From assembly GCA_000827495.1 (NCBI GenBank), contig KN817563.1:186001-250000 (forward strand): DNA of 64,000 nt. Direction: 5' to 3'. This document shows positions 21,463 to 33,004 of the stretch, in pieces. The position numbers were made by a program, and so were the translations under genes. Origin of the DNA: Hypholoma sublateritium FD-334 SS-4. Lineage: Eukaryota > Basidiomycota > Agaricomycetes > Agaricales > Strophariaceae. The notes under the pieces were generated by a model. The model ran no database searches, was not told where the DNA came from, and saw nothing but the letters and a program-made list of their open reading frames with translations. The number at the start of each line of letters is the position of its first letter. Position 1 is the stretch's first letter.

Positions 21463-24400
21463 ATGGGTATGAAGGTAAAGTCTCTTGCTCTACCAATAAG
21501 AGATATATCTATATGATCTCTCTGATAGCAATATCAATTATCAAACCCAACCCGCCAAAAAGACAATCCACATGTGCCCGCCAGTTATAAACAGCAAGCA
21601 TGCACATGCGTCAATCCGACAGGCAGGAATCTTGTTATATGCATCGATGGTACATTGAATCAATTCAACGAAAAAGTCAGTATTTATCTACTATCATTCT
21701 GCTTGTAGCCCAGAAATTTACTGTCCTTTACGTCATAGAATTCAAACGTTGTCGAGCTCTACAGCCTGCTTGTAAAGAATCAGGATCAGCTAACCTACTA
21801 CAACAGTGGGATTGGCACCTATGTCAAGGATTCGAATGGTTTGAGTTCGTGGTTATCCCTTGATTCATGGAGCCAATGGGGCTCTCAAACGATGGACATA
21901 ATGATAGCTTGGTATTTATTCCCATTGTCCCAGTGCTCTAAAGTAGTATGTTTTCTTACTATGCGACTCTTACCAGGAACTTAAAGGCCAGGATCCTTGA
22001 CGCCTACCAGTGGCTGGCAGAAAACTACGTGGATGGTGATCGAATCTTCCTATTCGGTAACATTTCGGTGGTTTATGTGCTGTCTCTCAATGAATTCACA
22101 CCTAAGTTCCACAGGATTTTCAAGAGGCGCATACCAAGTTCGCGTCATTGCCGGAATGCTGCACCGTGTACGAGAATTATCTATCTATTCTATGTAAGCT
22201 TATATTAATCACGAGAATAATAGGTCGGTCTCCTTCACAAAGGGAACAAGGAACAAATACCTTTGTATGATTTATTCATTAGAATTGGCAACTCATATGT
22301 CAAATCTCATTGTCATTGTGCAGCGCATATGAACTCTACATGAAAAGCGCCGCAGATGACCGCCTCTGTGTTCACTTCAGAAACATATTTTCGCGACCTC
22401 GCGTCAGAGCCCATTTTATTGGGGCATGGTGAGTATGTCGTTCTGATAAAGGCTAGATTTTAGTAACTGTGGTCATCTCAATGTAAAGGGATACTGTCTC
22501 TTCTGTCGGGTTATTCCAGGGAACGCGCCTCCCGGAGACATCTAATGGCATGAAGCACGTCTGTGCATTTCGCCACGCGCTCGCGCTCGACGAGCGGCGA
22601 GTCAAATTCTTACCGGAGTATGCAAACGACGGTGCTGCGCCGCAGGGGGAAAACGTCAAGGAGGTTTGGTTTGCAGGCTCCCATTCCGACATGTACGTGC
22701 GTCATTGCTCATTTCAACAGCATAAAGCTGAAATGTCCCATAGTGGTGGCGGAAACGTCTCCAATGAGGCTGGTACTTTATTTGGGCCCGCGCTGCGCTG
22801 GATGACCCATGAGGCGGCCTATTTTGGATTGCGCTTGCACCCTCACAAAGGAGAATTCGGGCGAATCCCCCTGCATCTCTCAATGGGATGGTTCTGGAGG
22901 GTGGCTGAATATATACCCTTCCTCACTCCCCGAACGTCATACAATAGTCTGAGTCGATTCCAAAGATAGTAAGCCAGTCTCCTCCGAGTCCGTGATTACG
23001 ATACTGATGCTCTCCAGTGCTCCTCATCGTGCCAGACCCCGCCAAATCCTTAAAGGACAGCTGATTCATGCATCTGTTCTTGTTGAGATCAAGGAAGAGA
23101 GTCCAACGTACACTCCTGCTTCGCAGCTACCCTTTAGTGAGGGCAGTTTGGACAGCAAATTCCTACCATCGAGCGAGGAAAAGATGGTCGAAAAAGATTG
23201 GTATGCAGAGGCAGAAATTCTGTCCCAAATGTACAAGTCTGTGCAATCGGACAACACGTTGCCTAGCGGAGATATCTGGCATGTCTTCTCGACACTGGCT
23301 GAAAATAGCAAGTAATCTTTTTACTGCATGAATGAATGACTAATAAAGCAGAAATCTATGCTAGATCGTGGTCTTTATTCAATTATTTCGCAAAATTCAG
23401 CGATTGACATGCTCGTTGTAATTTATCGAGCAGCATGTGAGGCAGCGCGTACTGACTCAAGGCACCCCCCGAACAACGCTGAAGCTCTGTTCCCGACTCT
23501 GATCAAAGTGTTGACTGCCTTCAAGTCGACCCCCCTCAGCAACAGGATATACGCACACCGACAAATCGTCGCTCTTGAAAAGATTGTTGCTAAAGATTGC
23601 CAGCATGTGCACACTACCCCGCTTCAGGAGATACTCAGCGAGTTAAGGTGAGTATAGTTGGTTTTATTTTATGTGTTTCGCAATTGGCTTAACTTCCATC
23701 CAGGCGCCGAGATTTCACGATTCACATTGATCCAGAAAACGGAGACCTGATTTCTCGGGTCGAGAAACTGGGGTTATGTTTTGTAACTCATGAGCGTCGT
23801 GCAGCTCATATGGCTTTTTCGATATGCGGAGAGGGGCTTTGCTTAGAAGTCGTCGACAAGGACGTTATTGGGTTGAAAGACGTCAATCTCAAGCCCCGCT
23901 TTATAGAAGATACCCCAGACGATCTCGCCCATGTCATGCAGAAACTTTCGCACTACTACACGCATCTAAAGAGTGCAAGCAATACCTTGAATGGTTCGAC
24001 CGACAAAATCTCCGTCTCATTTTTCGAAGTTCAGGGTACCGAGCCTGAGCCTGGCCACCCTCGTGCCAATGCCGTCAAAAAAAAAGATGCTCGCAATTTA
24101 TGTAAAAGCAATGTGATCAATATCACTGTTAACGATGTCGGGTCGACCTACGGCTTCGAACTAGTCAACAACAACGAAGACAGAGAAGCTCTTCTTCCCG
24201 TGCTATTTTATTTTGACAACGTCAATTTCACGATCAGTGAGAATGAATTTTCACTTTCCACGCTATAGCCTGTCTGACGATCTACAAATCTAGCGTTGCA
24301 TTTTCCACTGCCCAGCGACTCCTTAGATCTGTCCGGGGCATGTTCACTTGAAAAAGGCCGGCCTATGACCATAGGATACGGAGACAGCCCGGGTTCAAAT

Positions 24401-24652
24401 GTGCCCCCATTCATCATCGATATGGGGACGGAAAATGACACGGAGGTCGGTTTCTTCAAGGTCTTCTTATTCAGGAAGGTCCCTGCGTCCTTGTATTCCA
24501 TTCAGCAGCAGGAGTCGGCATTCTGGAGGTCGCGGGGGATGAAAGCCTTTGCCCCACGGCCACACTTTGACGAGCTCACTGGCGGTTGGGGGGCGATCAC
24601 CGTGACCGTCATTCAACGAAAAGGCCGCCCGCAGATGGGCCCGGCTAGATGA
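21463..24652 (+). CDS. DUF2235 (Tle1-like) alpha/beta hydrolase fused to a caspase-protein-type C-terminal domain
   Basis: A long multi-exon gene. The first exon is only MGMK. Later exons give NLVICIDGTLNQF, VVELYSLL and YYNSGIGTYV. The next exons give ARILDAYQWLAENYVDGDRIFLFGFSRGAYQVR, where GFSRG is the nucleophile elbow; FIGAWDTVSSVG; and VWFAGSHSDIGGGN. These are the hallmark blocks of DUF2235, the family of bacterial type VI phospholipase effectors (Tle1). After PRQILKGQLIHASVLVEI comes a helical stretch (23358-23651). Then follows a segment with HAHFYRHL-like helix AHVMQKLSHYYTHLK, VNDVGSTYGFELVNN, LLPVLFYFD, MTIGYGDS and VGFFKVFLF. That order is what I know from the C-terminal part of Agaricomycete caspase-like proteins. 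Splicing between ENS (23310) and IDMLVV (23405) was not solved, so two adjacent genes cannot be excluded. Confidence 0.72.
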
Positions 24653-27600
24653 TAGCTGGCAGCATCTGGAGGGCCCTCGGTTTTTAGAACTAGAACGGCT
24701 GGTCGCGTAGTTTTCTGCGATGGACAGTAAATAGAACCATGTTTAATTAGGGTGGAATGGACACGCAGCGCCGCGCGGCTGTCACGCCAGCTTAACGCGT
24801 AGCGGACCCGATACGCGTGCTTGGCCGCGCTCAATCATGTACACGCGCACCGCCGCCGGCGATGTCGGCGTCAGGCGCCGCGTGCTCGAAGACGGCGGCT
24901 GACGTGCGTGCGCCTGCTAGCTGCCCGCGGGCGAGGTTTGGTCAAATGAAACAGGCGCGCCCGAGACACGCGGCGTACGAGCGTTGCCACGCACACGCGA
25001 ACGACGACGGGCGCCAATTGTATGACGTCGGAAGTGCATCGCGCACGTACGCGCGGTGGCAGCGGCTCGGCGCCGTGCGCCGATGGTGGGGGCGCTTGGA
25101 TCGGAATACTTAGCAGGTGCAGGCTGGATATGCAGGCTCCTTTACCGACTCATATGATGGCATGGTAGTCGTATGGGGGATGGATAGGGACTGTGATATT
25201 AATTACTTACTATCACTCGCCCGCTGGTTGCGGCGCTGTTATTGAAATATAAATAAGTTCATATTCGGAGATGTTTGCACGCACTACGTCTGCCTTCGGT
25301 CGATTTGATTTTCTTCGTGTGGGCTTGGAGATGTATGGCATAGTACCGTCGTGATTTTCGGGCACCCGACTCCACTGGGCGTAGAGTGAGTGCGCCTGAC
25401 GTATTCTGCGGGTGGTTACCCGAATGCGCGCTGGACTGAGATAGCCGCGCCTGCGCGCTCCGTTTAAGATGTAGAGAGATGAGCCCGCGCGGCGCGCGCT
25501 GCTGGCAGTGTGCGGACCCGGTAGGCGGGGTAGGCGGGCGCGCTTGCACCTCGCTTGCAACGACACGGGCCTGGGTGTCGTGCGATGCGTTTTCGCCGTT
25601 GCGATCACGCCGGGAAGGAGGAGCAGCGCAAGGAGGGTACCTGAAGGGCGGTGGACAGATTGTTGACCTGCACACTGTGGGATTCTAGTGCGCGACTGCC
25701 TGCAGGCGACATGTCCGACTGCGCACGGCGAAACGACTGCGTCGATATCCCTCACAACGCGTCGCGTACAGGCGCGGCGCGGCGTCAAGGTCGGGCTCTT
25801 TTCCCAAACCGGATCGCGCACAGCTGAGTCCATAGACGACGGCTAGCCCCCGCCTGGCGGTCCACGTCGGTCTACCGACCCAATTACACGAAAAGGACTG
25901 TGCCCGTGCTTGCGTGCGCGCGCGGTAGTATCCTGCAGCGCCGGGGGTGAGTATGAGCCCCCTGTGCCCAACAACGGGCGAAAAAAGGATAGAAGGGAGT
26001 CCAGTGTGATCACCCCCCGCCGGGGACTCGGGCGCGTACTCCGGCGCGGCGTGGGTGGTCTGCGGTGGGAGGAGGGGACCGTATACGGGCACCCGGCGCT
26101 CGCGCAGTGCGCACTGCCCGTCCGTGCGGTGCACAGACCACCCCATACTATCCAAATCGGCGTCTGCGCTCCCGTTTATCTCGGATTGACCGCGCCGTTT
26201 ACCCGCTCAGCTGCCCCGAAGGTAGGATAAGAAGTACCGGATGGGGGCCCGGGTGCGTAGAGGCACCGCGGATTGCGTCGCCCGACGCGACGCGGCGCGC
26301 AGGGCGGGTGTCTAGCCGGCGTTGTGTTGTCGGGGGCTGGGCGCGCAGCGGATTCGGACGCACGCGCGTTGCCTCGTATCCTGTACACGCGCGCCTGTTG
26401 ACCGCCGGCGGTTGCGGTTTGGCCAGATGGGGCGCACGCGGGGCACCGGTGTAGCTAAGCAAAGTGTCGACATAGGTACTTATCGGGCGCCAGTCATACG
26501 GCGTCGGAAGTGCATTATTTACGTACATATACATAAGTAGAGTGTCATTTACACACATATCGTCGCGAAGGCGACGGCACGCCGGTGGGAGCTGGGGATC
26601 GGAGCAGCCAGGCGGGCTCCGCAGGTCCATGTGGCGCTGCGCTGTGCGCGGGCTGCGATATATGCATAGAGGAGAGTACGTGGGTGCGTTGACCAGCCGC
26701 AGGCTGGGTACCCGAATGCGGGCTTGACTGGGGTGTGCGTACGAGCCTGCGCGCTCCGGTTAAAATGTAAATAGACGAGCCCGCGCGGCGCGGGCTGGGG
26801 GGATGTGCGGCGGTGGGTGGGGTTGCGAGCGCTGGGTGCTGGGTGCTCATGGAGTGGGGAGGTGGACGGGGAGGGGAGGCGCCGGTCGCGCGCGAATCAC
26901 TGGAGCGCGAGCACCGAATGCGTCTGAGTGCGCAGAAGGAGGCCAGGCGACACGCTGCGAGGGGGATCTCGGGCTGGCCGGGGAAGTAGGAAGAGGATAG
27001 AGCGCCCGCGCACGTGCCTCTAGCGCCCATGGGGCGTGCGGCGTGCAACCGCAGCGCAGTATACTTAGCGAACGTCCACGCGCGCTGCCTCGGAGTCCAT
27101 GCAAATAGGCGCGGTCGGAAATACGCTTTCCGCGTGCCTTCTACCTCCAGCGAATTTCTCGGATTTTTTCTTCGTGTGTCGGTGTGGGGGTGTACGGCAA
27201 ACCGGCGCGAGTTTCAAACACCCGGCCTACACAGTTCAAACACGGGGAATTGGGTGGAATCGGAATTGTATCTTCCCTTCATTGGGGATCGTCTCGCTTC
27301 GAATATCTGACGATCCGGTCAAATAGCTGTCCCTGCTACCTGCTATTATATACGCGTGGTCCCGCGAGAGTAGGAACAACCGGGCGTGGTTTTTGTAGCG
27401 AAAATGGATTCTTTGCGGGTTACATTGAGCGCTGTGCAGGATGAGAAAAGTCGTGGGGGCCAGCGCCTTCGCGGTGTGCGCAGATGAGATGGGCGCCCGG
27501 GGTGCGGGCACCGCTACGCACATGCAGGCGAGGAATCGCGCGCCAATCATGCACCGGCGGACGTGCATCGCGCATACAAGTAGCGTCGCGCACGCACGCG

Positions 27601-29178
27601 CGGTGGGCCGTACGCGTCTCCTGCAGACAGCGTTTCGCCGCGGGCCGCGGGCCGCCGGCAGTACGGGGGCGCGCTCGCGCATGTGGGTCTGGGGTATAGG
27701 TGCGTCCCGGACGCGCGCGGGGGTGGGGGCGTGGTTGTGCGCCCGGCTGTGTGGATTGTGTACACCCTTTGATTTGCACGGCGTGGACCTGCCCCGCCCG
27801 CGGCGCGCGCTGTGTGCATGGAAGGCGGCCGGGGCGCGGGTGCCTCCTGGCGTCGCGCCTGGAGCGTAAATTGGCGTGCGACGCAGAATATCCATGCCGT
27901 ATCGGGCGCTCAGTACATGTTCATATTTCTATTGCCAGTGCCACTATATAATTCGCACCCTGGATGGCGCGGCGCCTGTTCCAGCGGCGGTGGGTGGGGC
28001 TTTCGGCGCTACGGGGAGAGGGATATGTGCGTGTGGTGGCCGTGCGGGTGGTTACCCGCGAGGATTGAGATAGATTGCGCATACGTACGTACTGGTACGA
28101 CGCGGGGGTGCCGGGGTAGCACTGGCGCCTGCGCGCTCCGATTATGTAAAATGGAATAGAGGAGCCCGCGCGGCGCGCGGAGGTGTGCGAAAGGGGAAGG
28201 GAGGTGGGGTATGTGGGCGCTGGGTGCTGGGTGCTGGGTGCTGGGGGCCCGTGGGGCGGGGAGGGGAGAGGCGGGGCGCGGGAGTGGGAGAGGCAGCGGC
28301 GCGGCTGACGAAGTGGTACGTGTGCATCGAGCGCGTTGGGGTAGGACAGGCGACGCGCTACATGTGAGGCGGTGGGATCCCGGGCTGCGCGGCTGCAGTG
28401 GAGCAGCGCCTACGTGCATACTTCTAGCGCCCGGCGTCGCTATGGTGCATGGGGATCTGGAAGTCCCACCACAGCACAGTATACATACATAGCCAGCGTC
28501 CAAGCGTGCTGCCTCCGAGTCCACAGGCGCGGCCAGAAATACGCTTTCCCCGGGCGGCCCGGCGGATGCAGGGCCGCCTTTGTGCCCCCGCGTGGCTGTG
28601 CCGCGCTTAGCGAGCGGAGACAAAAGAAAGGGCGGAGACAAAAGGGCAGGGCAGGACAAAAGGCGCTGGCTGGCGGGCGACGTGCGGAGGCGAGACAAAG
28701 CTGAGAGAAAGGACAATAGCCCTGCACGATGGGAGGCGATATCGCAAGCGGGGGCGTAGCACAAACGCAAACGACGCCGGGCCCGACGCGCGTGGGGGCC
28801 CCCGCGGGCGCGTAGCGCGGAATTATGTGCGCGTTGCAGCGGGCCCGGGTGCAGGCCCGCACAAAGGCCTTTGTCCATATGCGCTTCGAGGAACTTGAGC
28901 TTGGAGTTGTGCAGTTGCCAGTGCGCTTTGAGTTCGAGGCCGCGCCGGCACGGGACCGCACTGGGCAAGCACGGCACAACACCGGGGGCTGTCCCATCGC
29001 CCATCTTCCCTCGCTCCTCCCACCCACCTCCTTTGTCCGTCCCCTCCCTGCTTTCGCCCTCCGCTCGCCCTCATAACCCCCCCTCTGGGCCGGCTCTTCC
29101 CCCACCCACCTCCCACCCCCAAATCCCAAACTCAACTCAAACTCAGCTCAAACACAAGCGAAACCCACCACACGACCG
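24653..29178. other. GC-rich repeat region without a supported gene
   Basis: Open frames on all six frames are long here only because stop codons are rare in very GC-rich DNA. None shows a domain, and the frames are not conserved between repeat units. The region is best described as an array of diverged repeats (24830-28560), followed by the upstream region of the PH-CRIB gene, which is CT-rich from 29000. Confidence 0.6.
24830..28560. repeat. Diverged tandem repeat array, at least three units of about 1.0-1.5 kb
   Basis: The marker CCTGCGCGCTCCG, followed within about 40 bases by GAGCCCGCGCGGCGCG, recurs at 25450, 26746 and 28128. A second marker GTCGGAAGTGCAT (or its variant) recurs near 25028, 26504 and 27557. 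A third, GAGTCCA...AGGCGCGG...GAAATACGCTTTCC, recurs near 27092 and 28517. All are in the same order and on the same strand. Units differ by large indels. CpG is abundant. Confidence 0.75.
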
Positions 29179-31713
29179 ATGTCCCGCCGCGACAGCACCG
29201 ACTACAAGCCCGCGCCTGCCCCGCCTAGGAGCAAGCATCGCTCCCTCGTCCCCGCGCCCGGCCTCGCCCCCGCCGTGGCGCCCGCCGCGCCCCTGCCGCC
29301 CCGCACAGGCACCGCCGACGTGCGCGAGCGCAGCGCGTTCCGCGGCGCGGCGTGGAAGCCGCGCCGCCTTGAACTCGACGGGGATGTGTTGAGTATCATC
29401 AATGTGCGTGTTGCCTTTGTGCTGGCGCAAGCCACCGTGCCACCGGTGTTGATATTGCCGCGGACGCTGATGCTGATGTTCTATGTACGCAGCCCGCGAC
29501 CGCGAAGCGCACCCGCGTGCCCCTTGCCGCGATCGTCGCCATCGAGCGCACCGACCTCGCCGCGCACGCGCTCGGCATCCGCCTGCGCGCCTCCTTCACC
29601 CCTTCCCCCAACACCCCCTCCACGAACAACCGCAACACCAAACCAAAGCCCACGGGGAAGACCCAAACGCTCGCCCTGGCGTTCGCGACGGACGCGGCGC
29701 TGTACGACTGGCAGGACGACCTCTACGCGCGCAGCCCGCTCGGGCGGTACACCTCCGGCCCGTTCGACTTCGTGCACAAGGCGCACGTCGGCGCGGACGT
29801 CGCGGGGAATTTCGGGGTGCGTGCTGGGTGCTTTCTCTGTCCGGTTTCGCTCTTTGTCCGTTTTCGTTCGTTGTTCTGTGATTTCGTGCTTTGTTCGGGG
29901 GGCTTTGTTCGGGTGGCTTTGTGCGGGTGGTGGCTTTGTTGGTAGTGGTGTGTGATGCGGTGGGGTGGGGTGGCACATCGTGTGCTGTCCGGTGGCATCT
30001 CTTTGTGCTGTCCGGTGGCATCTCCCTGTGCTGTGGCATTCCCTCGTGCGAATGCGGCTTTGCGTCTGCACGCTGCGATGCACCTCGCCCCCCCCCCTTG
30101 TCCTTCCTTCCTTTCCCTGTCCTTCAGCCCCGTCCCGCCCCTTTCCCGGCCCTACCGACCGGCGGTGCAGCCCTGCCCCCCACCGCCCAGCGCGCTACCC
30201 CGGGCCCGGGTCCGGCGCCGAGGCCATGGCCGGGAAGGGGCGACGCGATCGGGCGCGCTAGATGCGTCGGCTCGTGATCATGCGTGGTTTTGATGATGAT
30301 GATGATCATCATCGATGATGGCGGTGGGGGTGGCTATTCTTGGCGCGCCTCGGCGAGGTGCCTCGGCGGGGCGCGTCGCGGCGCAGGTCGTGCCAGTGAA
30401 TGGTGTTTCGCGTGTCCGCCGTCGTGTGTCCGCCGTCCTGGCTTCGCGCGCTCTTTTTTTTTTTTTCTTTTTTTTTTTGCGCCCTCGCTCTCGGCCCCGT
30501 TTTTGCTTCCTCCCCTCCGTACGCATGCTGACCCCCTTTGCTCTCCCCAGGACGCGAACATCCTCCCTATCTACGCGGAGATCATCGGCGGCGCGGCCGG
30601 CGCGCTTGCGCCCGCGCCGCTGCTCGCTGGTAATGGCGCCAAGACGACTGGGAACAACACCCACAACACCAACACCAACAACACCACCACCGCCGCCGCC
30701 AACACCCACAACACCCACAACACCCACACCACCGCCAACATCAACAACAACACCGCGCCCACCAGCACCAGCAGCAGCAGCAGCGCACCGCAGCTCGCCG
30801 CGCGCGCGGTCGTTCGCCTGCCGGGCGACGGGGTCCTGGCGCGGTTCTTCGGGCGCGCGCGCTGGGTTGTGTTGGGTGCGGCGGGGGTTGTGGTTCATTC
30901 GGGTGCGGATCAGGTGGGTTTTTTTGTTTTTTGGGTTCGTTGGTTGTTGGGGGGTTGGAGCGCCGGCGCGTGCTTTAAGCGCGCGGGCACCGGGCCGTCG
31001 GGCGCCAGCGCATCCGCACGCGTCGTGGGCCGGCGCGGCGCGCACTTTCTGCTCGCGCTCTTCGGCGCGCATGTGCCCACCGTGTCGTCGGGCGCCAGCG
31101 CATCTGCACGCGTCGCAGCGGCGCGGCGCGCACTTTCTCCGCGTACTCTCCGTCTCGCATACATCCAATCCAGTTAGGACATACGCTGACGCCTCTTCTC
31201 TCCCATCTACAGAGCACCCCGCCCGCGCTCACCATCCCGCTCGCGGCCATCGCGCGGTGCGTCCCCGACCCTGCGCGTCCCCGGGCGCTTGAATTGCAGA
31301 TGATGCGCGGGGGTGCGCTGGGTGCTGGTTCTGGTGCGGCTGTTGGTACTGGTGCGGGTACTGGTGCTGGTGCGGGTGTTGGTGCGAGCGTGCGCCTAGT
31401 GTTCGCGCGCGCGGAGGAGGCGGCGGCGTGGGGCGCGGGCGTCGCGGCTGAGGGGAGGAGGCGCGTCGAGGTGGAGGTCGCTAAAGCGAGGGAGAAGGAG
31501 GTGGCTAGGGCGAGGGAGAAGGAAAAAGAGAGGGAGAGGGAGGCTGCTAGGGCGAGGGAGAGGGAGAGGGGAGGGGAGAGGGAGAAAGAGAGGCAGAGGG
31601 AAAAGGAGAGGGAAAGGGAGCGGGTGGGGGACAGGGACAGGGACAGGGAGCGCCAGGCGCGCCGCGAGTCGCGTGGGGAGAGAAGGCGCAGTGTGCAGCG
31701 CGCGGGCGTGTGA
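29179..31713 (+). CDS. PH-CRIB-PH domain protein without kinase domain
   Basis: Four exons (29179-29403, 29493-29816, 30551-30913, 31213-31713) join in frame to 470 residues. The first PH-like domain spans about residues 48-160 (AWKPRRLELDGDVLSI, IVAIERTDL, ALYDWQDDLYARSPLG). A CRIB motif follows at once, GPFDFVHKAHVGADVAGNFG, the Cdc42/Rac-binding signature of Cla4-type kinases. After an Asn/Thr-rich linker comes a second PH-like domain (GVLARFFGRARWVVLG, PALTIPLAAIARC, ALELQMM, VRLVFARAEEAAAW). The end is a highly charged Arg/Glu/Lys repeat (REKEKERERE), not a kinase. The second intron is unusually long (734 bp). The role is inferred as membrane-linked Cdc42 signalling or scaffolding. Splice sites are supported by frame, not by transcripts. 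Confidence 0.75.
30652..30785 (+). repeat. AACACC-rich low-complexity tract inside the PH-CRIB gene
   Basis: Imperfect repetition of AACACC/AACACCCAC, ending in CAGCAGCAG, encodes an Asn/Thr linker and a short Ser run between the CRIB motif and the second PH domain. Such tracts vary in length between strains. Confidence 0.7.
30990..31142. repeat. Direct repeat inside intron 3 of the PH-CRIB gene
   Basis: Two copies of a ~55-60-bp unit (GTCGGGCGCCAGCGCATC..., ending GCGCGGCGCGCACTTTCT) follow one another at about 30997-31049 and 31087-31137. They lie within the predicted 299-bp intron. Confidence 0.6.
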
Positions 31714-32645
31714 GCGCTGCGGTTCCCTTTTTTTGTTTTTCTGTTTGCTTTTTTTTTGTGGGGGGGGGGGGAGGCGTCCGCGGGCGGATGTGCGTTGGTG
31801 AGGAGGGGGAGATTTAGTTTTGTTCGGTTTCTGTGTACACGCCTGCGCCTGCGCGCGTCGCGCGTTCTCGTTTTGGTTCTCGTTCTGGTTCTGGTTCTGC
31901 TCCTTGTTTCGCTGTACGATTTATGTCTTCCTACGCCCTCTGGTCCCGTCTACCCCATACCTCCATTCCCCAACCATCCATCATCCGACTTCCATCATCC
32001 GCCTTCCTCTTCCACGCCTCCACATCCTCCCACCGCCCACTCATCCATCCACACCTCCACACCTCCATCACCCACATCCACACCACACCGCCCACCCGCC
32101 CGCCCACGCACGCACGCACGCCCCACATGTACACGCCGCCCATGCACGCTCTGTTCGCACGCCCGCCATTTTTTCATTTTATTGATGTACATTTATTCGT
32201 CTCGCTTATTTGCTCGTTCGCTTGGCCTTTTTGCACGCGCTTCTTCTGTTTGCACCCATCTTACGCACCCCACCTCCAACTTACTCCCATCTTACACCCC
32301 CACCCCATCTTACGCCCATCTTACCGCCCTTGCACCCCCCTTACACCCCCTTACATCCATATTACCCATCTTACCCCGCCTCGCTCCCTACCGCACATCC
32401 TCCCGCGCTAAGTCTTGAAGCAGCTCTCCCCCGATTTCGGTGCGCCATGGGCGCTTGTACTTGTTTTAGTTTTGTAGTCGACGATGAATCGATGATACAC
32501 GATGCATGATGTCGCGTCGTGTTGTATGTGTTCGTATGCTTTGCTGTGTGCCCACGTCGCGAGGAGGAATTGGTCCATTGCCTGTCTCGAATCGAATTGC
32601 GGATACTCCGCGGATTGTGCCTTCAACGAGGCCATCGACGCATTG
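31714..32645. other. Pyrimidine-rich downstream region
   Basis: No gene was recognised. It has T runs near 31730-31757, then long C/T/A-rich DNA. ORFs here are composed of Pro, His, Ser and Thr, as expected for C-rich repeats, and are not credible proteins. Confidence 0.5.
32257..32380. repeat. Imperfect CCCATCTTAC repeats
   Basis: The decamer CCCATCTTAC or close variants (CCCATCTTACG, CCCCTTACA) occurs about ten times in 125 bases. Confidence 0.7.
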
Positions 32646-32650
32646 AATGA

Positions 32651-33004
32651 GTCGTCCGCTAGAGGAGGATAGGAAGTAACGTCTATTCGCACAAAGTGCG
32701 AATATTTGTGCATGGCCGCGCCTACATAGTCATCTATGTGCAATGAGTATTACACTCCCCCTCAATTCAGTGCAGAAAATAAATCGCGAACATCCATTCG
32801 CACTTTGTGCGAACGTCTCTGTGTGCGTGCACGGTCCTCTACACATTGACTATTACAGTGCACAAAAGTATTTGGAAGATAGAAATTAATGATAGAGGCA
32901 CGAGACAGTGGGTGGCAGAAATCGAAGCAGAGGTTCGTGCACGTATTTTGGTAGCACTCCTAAAAGTTCACAGAAAGGGTCAAGTCGTCCGCTAGAGGAG
33001 GATA
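32651..33004. repeat. Segment bounded by 21-bp direct repeats with internal hairpins (possible LTR remnant)
   Basis: The 21-mer beginning GTCGTCCGCTAGAGG is present at 32651-32671 and 32984-33004. Between them are two hairpins, 32685-32703 and 32797-32813, both with arms TTCGCAC/GTGCGAA. On the minus strand the string TGAGGGGGAG is followed by TGTAATACT, which looks like a polypurine tract next to an LTR start. A related TGTAATA word lies in the same segment. No coding part of an element is nearby. Confidence 0.45.

Noticed and set aside
24817..28704. Many long ORFs on both strands (up to about 330 codons)
   Set aside because: Stop codons are rare in this GC-rich DNA. The frames have extreme Arg/Ala/Pro/Gly content, no domains, and are not preserved between repeat units.
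31756..32418. 220-codon plus-strand ORF
   Set aside because: It is a translation of C-rich repeats (Pro/His/Ser/Thr), with no start context, splice support or motif.
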